The notes under the pieces: generated by a model
Seen by the model: only the letters and a program-made list of their open reading frames with translations
What the model was told of the DNA's origin: nothing
Databases searched by the model: none
Source: Cadophora sp. MPI-SDFR-AT-0126
Lineage: Eukaryota > Ascomycota > Leotiomycetes > Helotiales > Ploettnerulaceae
Assembly (NCBI GenBank): GCA_020747065.1
Contig: JAGMVK010000010.1
Span: 1,426,001-1,490,000, forward strand
Direction: 5' to 3'
DNA length: 64,000 nt
Position numbers and translations under genes: made by a program
In this document: positions 62,460-64,000 of the stretch, piece by piece
How positions within the stretch are numbered: position 1 is the first letter of the stretch
Layout of the letters: each line of letters starts with the position of its first letter

Positions 62460-63704
62460 ATGGTATCTGCAAAGGTTACCAGTGCTTTGAGTACCATCCC
62501 AGAAACACAAGATCAACAACAAGGCTACGAAGCTCTCCTCAAAGATGTCCAATTTACATCCTCACCTACAGATCTACCAAAAGACCTCATGGCAATTCTC
62601 GACGCCATCTTCGAAAGTTCTCTCGGAATAGTAGCGACGCGATCCCTTACCCTCTACTTCGTCAATACCCTCAAAGAAGTCAAAAGCAACGAAACCAAAA
62701 TCGAAGTCGGCGAGCACGCCCTCTCAGTCTTCCAATCCCAGGCATCCTCCTTCGAAGAGCAAAATGCACAAGTTCGAGAGCTTATGGCATCCGCCTACGA
62801 GGCAGACGAAGATTTCCTCGCTGCAGCTAAGATCCTCGCTGGAATTCCACTCGAAAGCTCCCAGCGAAAGGTTACAAATGAAGATAAGGTTGGATTCTGG
62901 ATTCGCATTACAAGAAACTACTTGGAAGTCGACGATACAACATTGGCGGAGCAATATCTAAACAAGGCGAAGAATTTGATCTATACGGTGTCCGATCGGG
63001 ACATGAATTTGCATTTCAGTCTCTGCCAGGCACGAATCCAGGACGCGAGACGCAACTTCTTAGCTGCTGCGCAAGGCTACCAAGATATCAGTTTCATGAC
63101 CGTTATTGCTGAGGAAGAGAGACTGCATACATTAAGCATGGCTATCAAGTGTGCTGTTCTTGCACCTGCTGGTCCAGCAAGAAGTCGTGCGTTAGGACGA
63201 CTGTACAAAGATGAAAGAGCAAGCACATTGGAGGAGTACAGCATCTTGGAGAAAATGTTCTTAGATCGCCTGCTGTCGCCGACCGAGGTGGCTAAGTTTG
63301 CAGAAGGTCTGGCACCACATCAATTGGCTAAGACTTCTGATGGCAGTACGGTTCTGGCGAAGGCAGTAGTTGAACACAATCTGAGAGGTGCTTCGAGGCT
63401 GTACAGCAACATTGGCTTTGATGCATTAGGTTTATTGCTTGGGTTGGATGGAGATAAGGCTGAGGAGACGACTGCCAGGATGATTGAGCAGGGTCGCCTG
63501 GTCGGTCGAATTGATCAGATAGAGCGCTTCATCTGGTTTGAGGGTGGTGAGGCTACAGGTGAGAAGGGTAGTGGTCGTTCAGAAGGTGTGGTAGGACGAG
63601 AATTGAAACGCTGGGATTCAAATGTCCAGGGACTAGCTGAAGAGGTTGAGAAAGTCACTTCCGAGCTTCAGTTGGTTTATCCTGTTAGTATTACAGACTT
63701 CTGA
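62460..63704 (+). CDS. CSN4: COP9 signalosome complex subunit 4
   Basis: A PCI-domain subunit of the COP9 signalosome, which removes Nedd8 from cullin-RING ligases; in moulds it controls development and secondary metabolism (csnD in Aspergillus). Single exon, 414 residues, slightly longer than animal CSN4. The N-terminal half consists of TPR-like helical repeats (LTLYFVNTLKEVKSN, VRELMASAYEADEDFLAAAKIL, ITRNYLEVDDTTLAEQYLNK). The PCI core is ILEKMFLDRLLSPTEVAKFA, VVEHNLRGASRLYSNIGFDA and ARMIEQGRLVGRIDQIERFI, the last being the conserved winged-helix segment. The C-terminal helix (LAEEVEKVTSELQLVYP) bundles with other CSN subunits. There is a Gly-rich insertion (GEATGEKGSGRSEG). Start is the only ATG before the conserved region. 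Confidence 0.95.
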   Translation: MVSAKVTSALSTIPETQDQQQGYEALLKDVQFTSSPTDLPKDLMAILDAIFESSLGIVATRSLTLYFVNTLKEVKSNETKIEVGEHALSVFQSQASSFEEQNAQVRELMASAYEADEDFLAAAKILAGIPLESSQRKVTNEDKVGFWIRITRNYLEVDDTTLAEQYLNKAKNLIYTVSDRDMNLHFSLCQARIQDARRNFLAAAQGYQDISFMTVIAEEERLHTLSMAIKCAVLAPAGPARSRALGRLYKDERASTLEEYSILEKMFLDRLLSPTEVAKFAEGLAPHQLAKTSDGSTVLAKAVVEHNLRGASRLYSNIGFDALGLLLGLDGDKAEETTARMIEQGRLVGRIDQIERFIWFEGGEATGEKGSGRSEGVVGRELKRWDSNVQGLAEEVEKVTSELQLVYPVSITDF

Positions 63705-64000
63705 GTCCGGTCAAAGCTAACGTTAGCTAGGAATTTGTGGCGAAGAATTTGAAGGTCTGAAAGAATTAGGGGAGAAGGATCATGACTGGCGTTTAGAGGA
63801 TATGCATTGAAATGGGAGCGTTCACTCGCATAGTTGATGGCGTTATGAAGAAAATGAGACCAAGACAATGACCACAATTAGAGCGCACACTTGGGATGGA
63901 ATTCTCATGGCTTTGCACGTCTTATTTCTCTCTGTCCGCCCGAAGGATATGCAAGTCACGAGGCTTACTATGGACATCCGAGAGTTCCAAACGTGCATGA
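63705..64000. other. 3' flank of CSN4 to window end
   Basis: 296 bases, CSN4 3' UTR and flank. No gene recognisable before the window edge. Confidence 0.5.

Overview
The window is nuclear DNA of a filamentous ascomycete (Pezizomycotina). The evidence is short spliceosomal introns (mostly 45-80 bp, GT..AG with a few GC..AG), single-copy eukaryotic housekeeping genes (NSA2, LSM2, ATP4, NOC4, TFIIF-beta, CSN4, mitochondrial bL21) and families typical of moulds (DUF3433, DUF5672, YAT-type amino acid permeases, AsaB/CmcJ-like enzymes, fungal 'PigL_N' proteins). Gene content feels like Leotiomycetes/Helotiales, but that is an impression and not a demonstrated placement. Exon models below were built by hand from conserved protein motifs, phase agreement and splice consensus.

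Layout. 1-2611 (-): Zds1-like polarity/cell-cycle regulator, truncated by the window edge. 3945-7167 (+): GH2 beta-galactosidase. 7861-9197 (+): secreted GH5 glycanase. 9426-12432: two decayed genes, an M19 dipeptidase (-) and an AsaB/CmcJ-like enzyme (+). 13201-14213 (+): isocitrate-lyase/PEP-mutase superfamily enzyme, convergent with a small Cys/His protein (14385-14765, -). 17521-19528 (+): amino acid permease, convergent with a DUF3433 membrane protein (19848-22599, -). 23190-23843 (-) bL21m and 24053-25432 (+) NSA2 share a 209-bp divergent promoter. 26277-27279: decayed DUF5672 gene. 28011-28959 (+): SUR7/PalI-like tetraspan protein with no visible ATG. 29993-31271 (+): alpha/beta hydrolase, convergent with a SnoaL-fold 'pathogen-related protein' homologue (31492-32517, -). 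34542-35046 (+): LSM2. 36085-38159 (+): PigL_N-SH3 protein, convergent with a DUF4743-Nudix hydrolase (38181-39197, -). 41400-42310 (-) ATP4 and 42502-44229 (+) NOC4 share a 191-bp divergent promoter. 44857-46840 (+): Sel1-repeat protein. 49905-51807 (-): bZIP factor with a hydrophobic segment, sitting in a gene desert with about 3 kb downstream and about 6.9 kb upstream. 58675-60248 (-) five-CCCH zinc-finger protein and 60644-61883 (+) TFIIF-beta are divergent. 62460-63704 (+): COP9 signalosome subunit 4.

How it fits together. Two ribosome-biogenesis genes (NSA2, NOC4) are each fired divergently from a gene for a mitochondrial protein (bL21m, ATP4); the second promoter carries a PAC-like GATGAG core and a CACGTG box. 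The left third is an accessory segment: carbohydrate-active enzymes, transporters and three pseudogenes whose reading frames can still be followed through multiple stops and frameshifts. The most unusual intact gene is the bZIP protein: basic region plus zipper, then a strongly hydrophobic segment and a long C-terminal part, with a large out-of-frame upstream ORF overlapping its start. I did not find a convincing wholly new system; the membrane-linked bZIP locus is the best candidate for follow-up.
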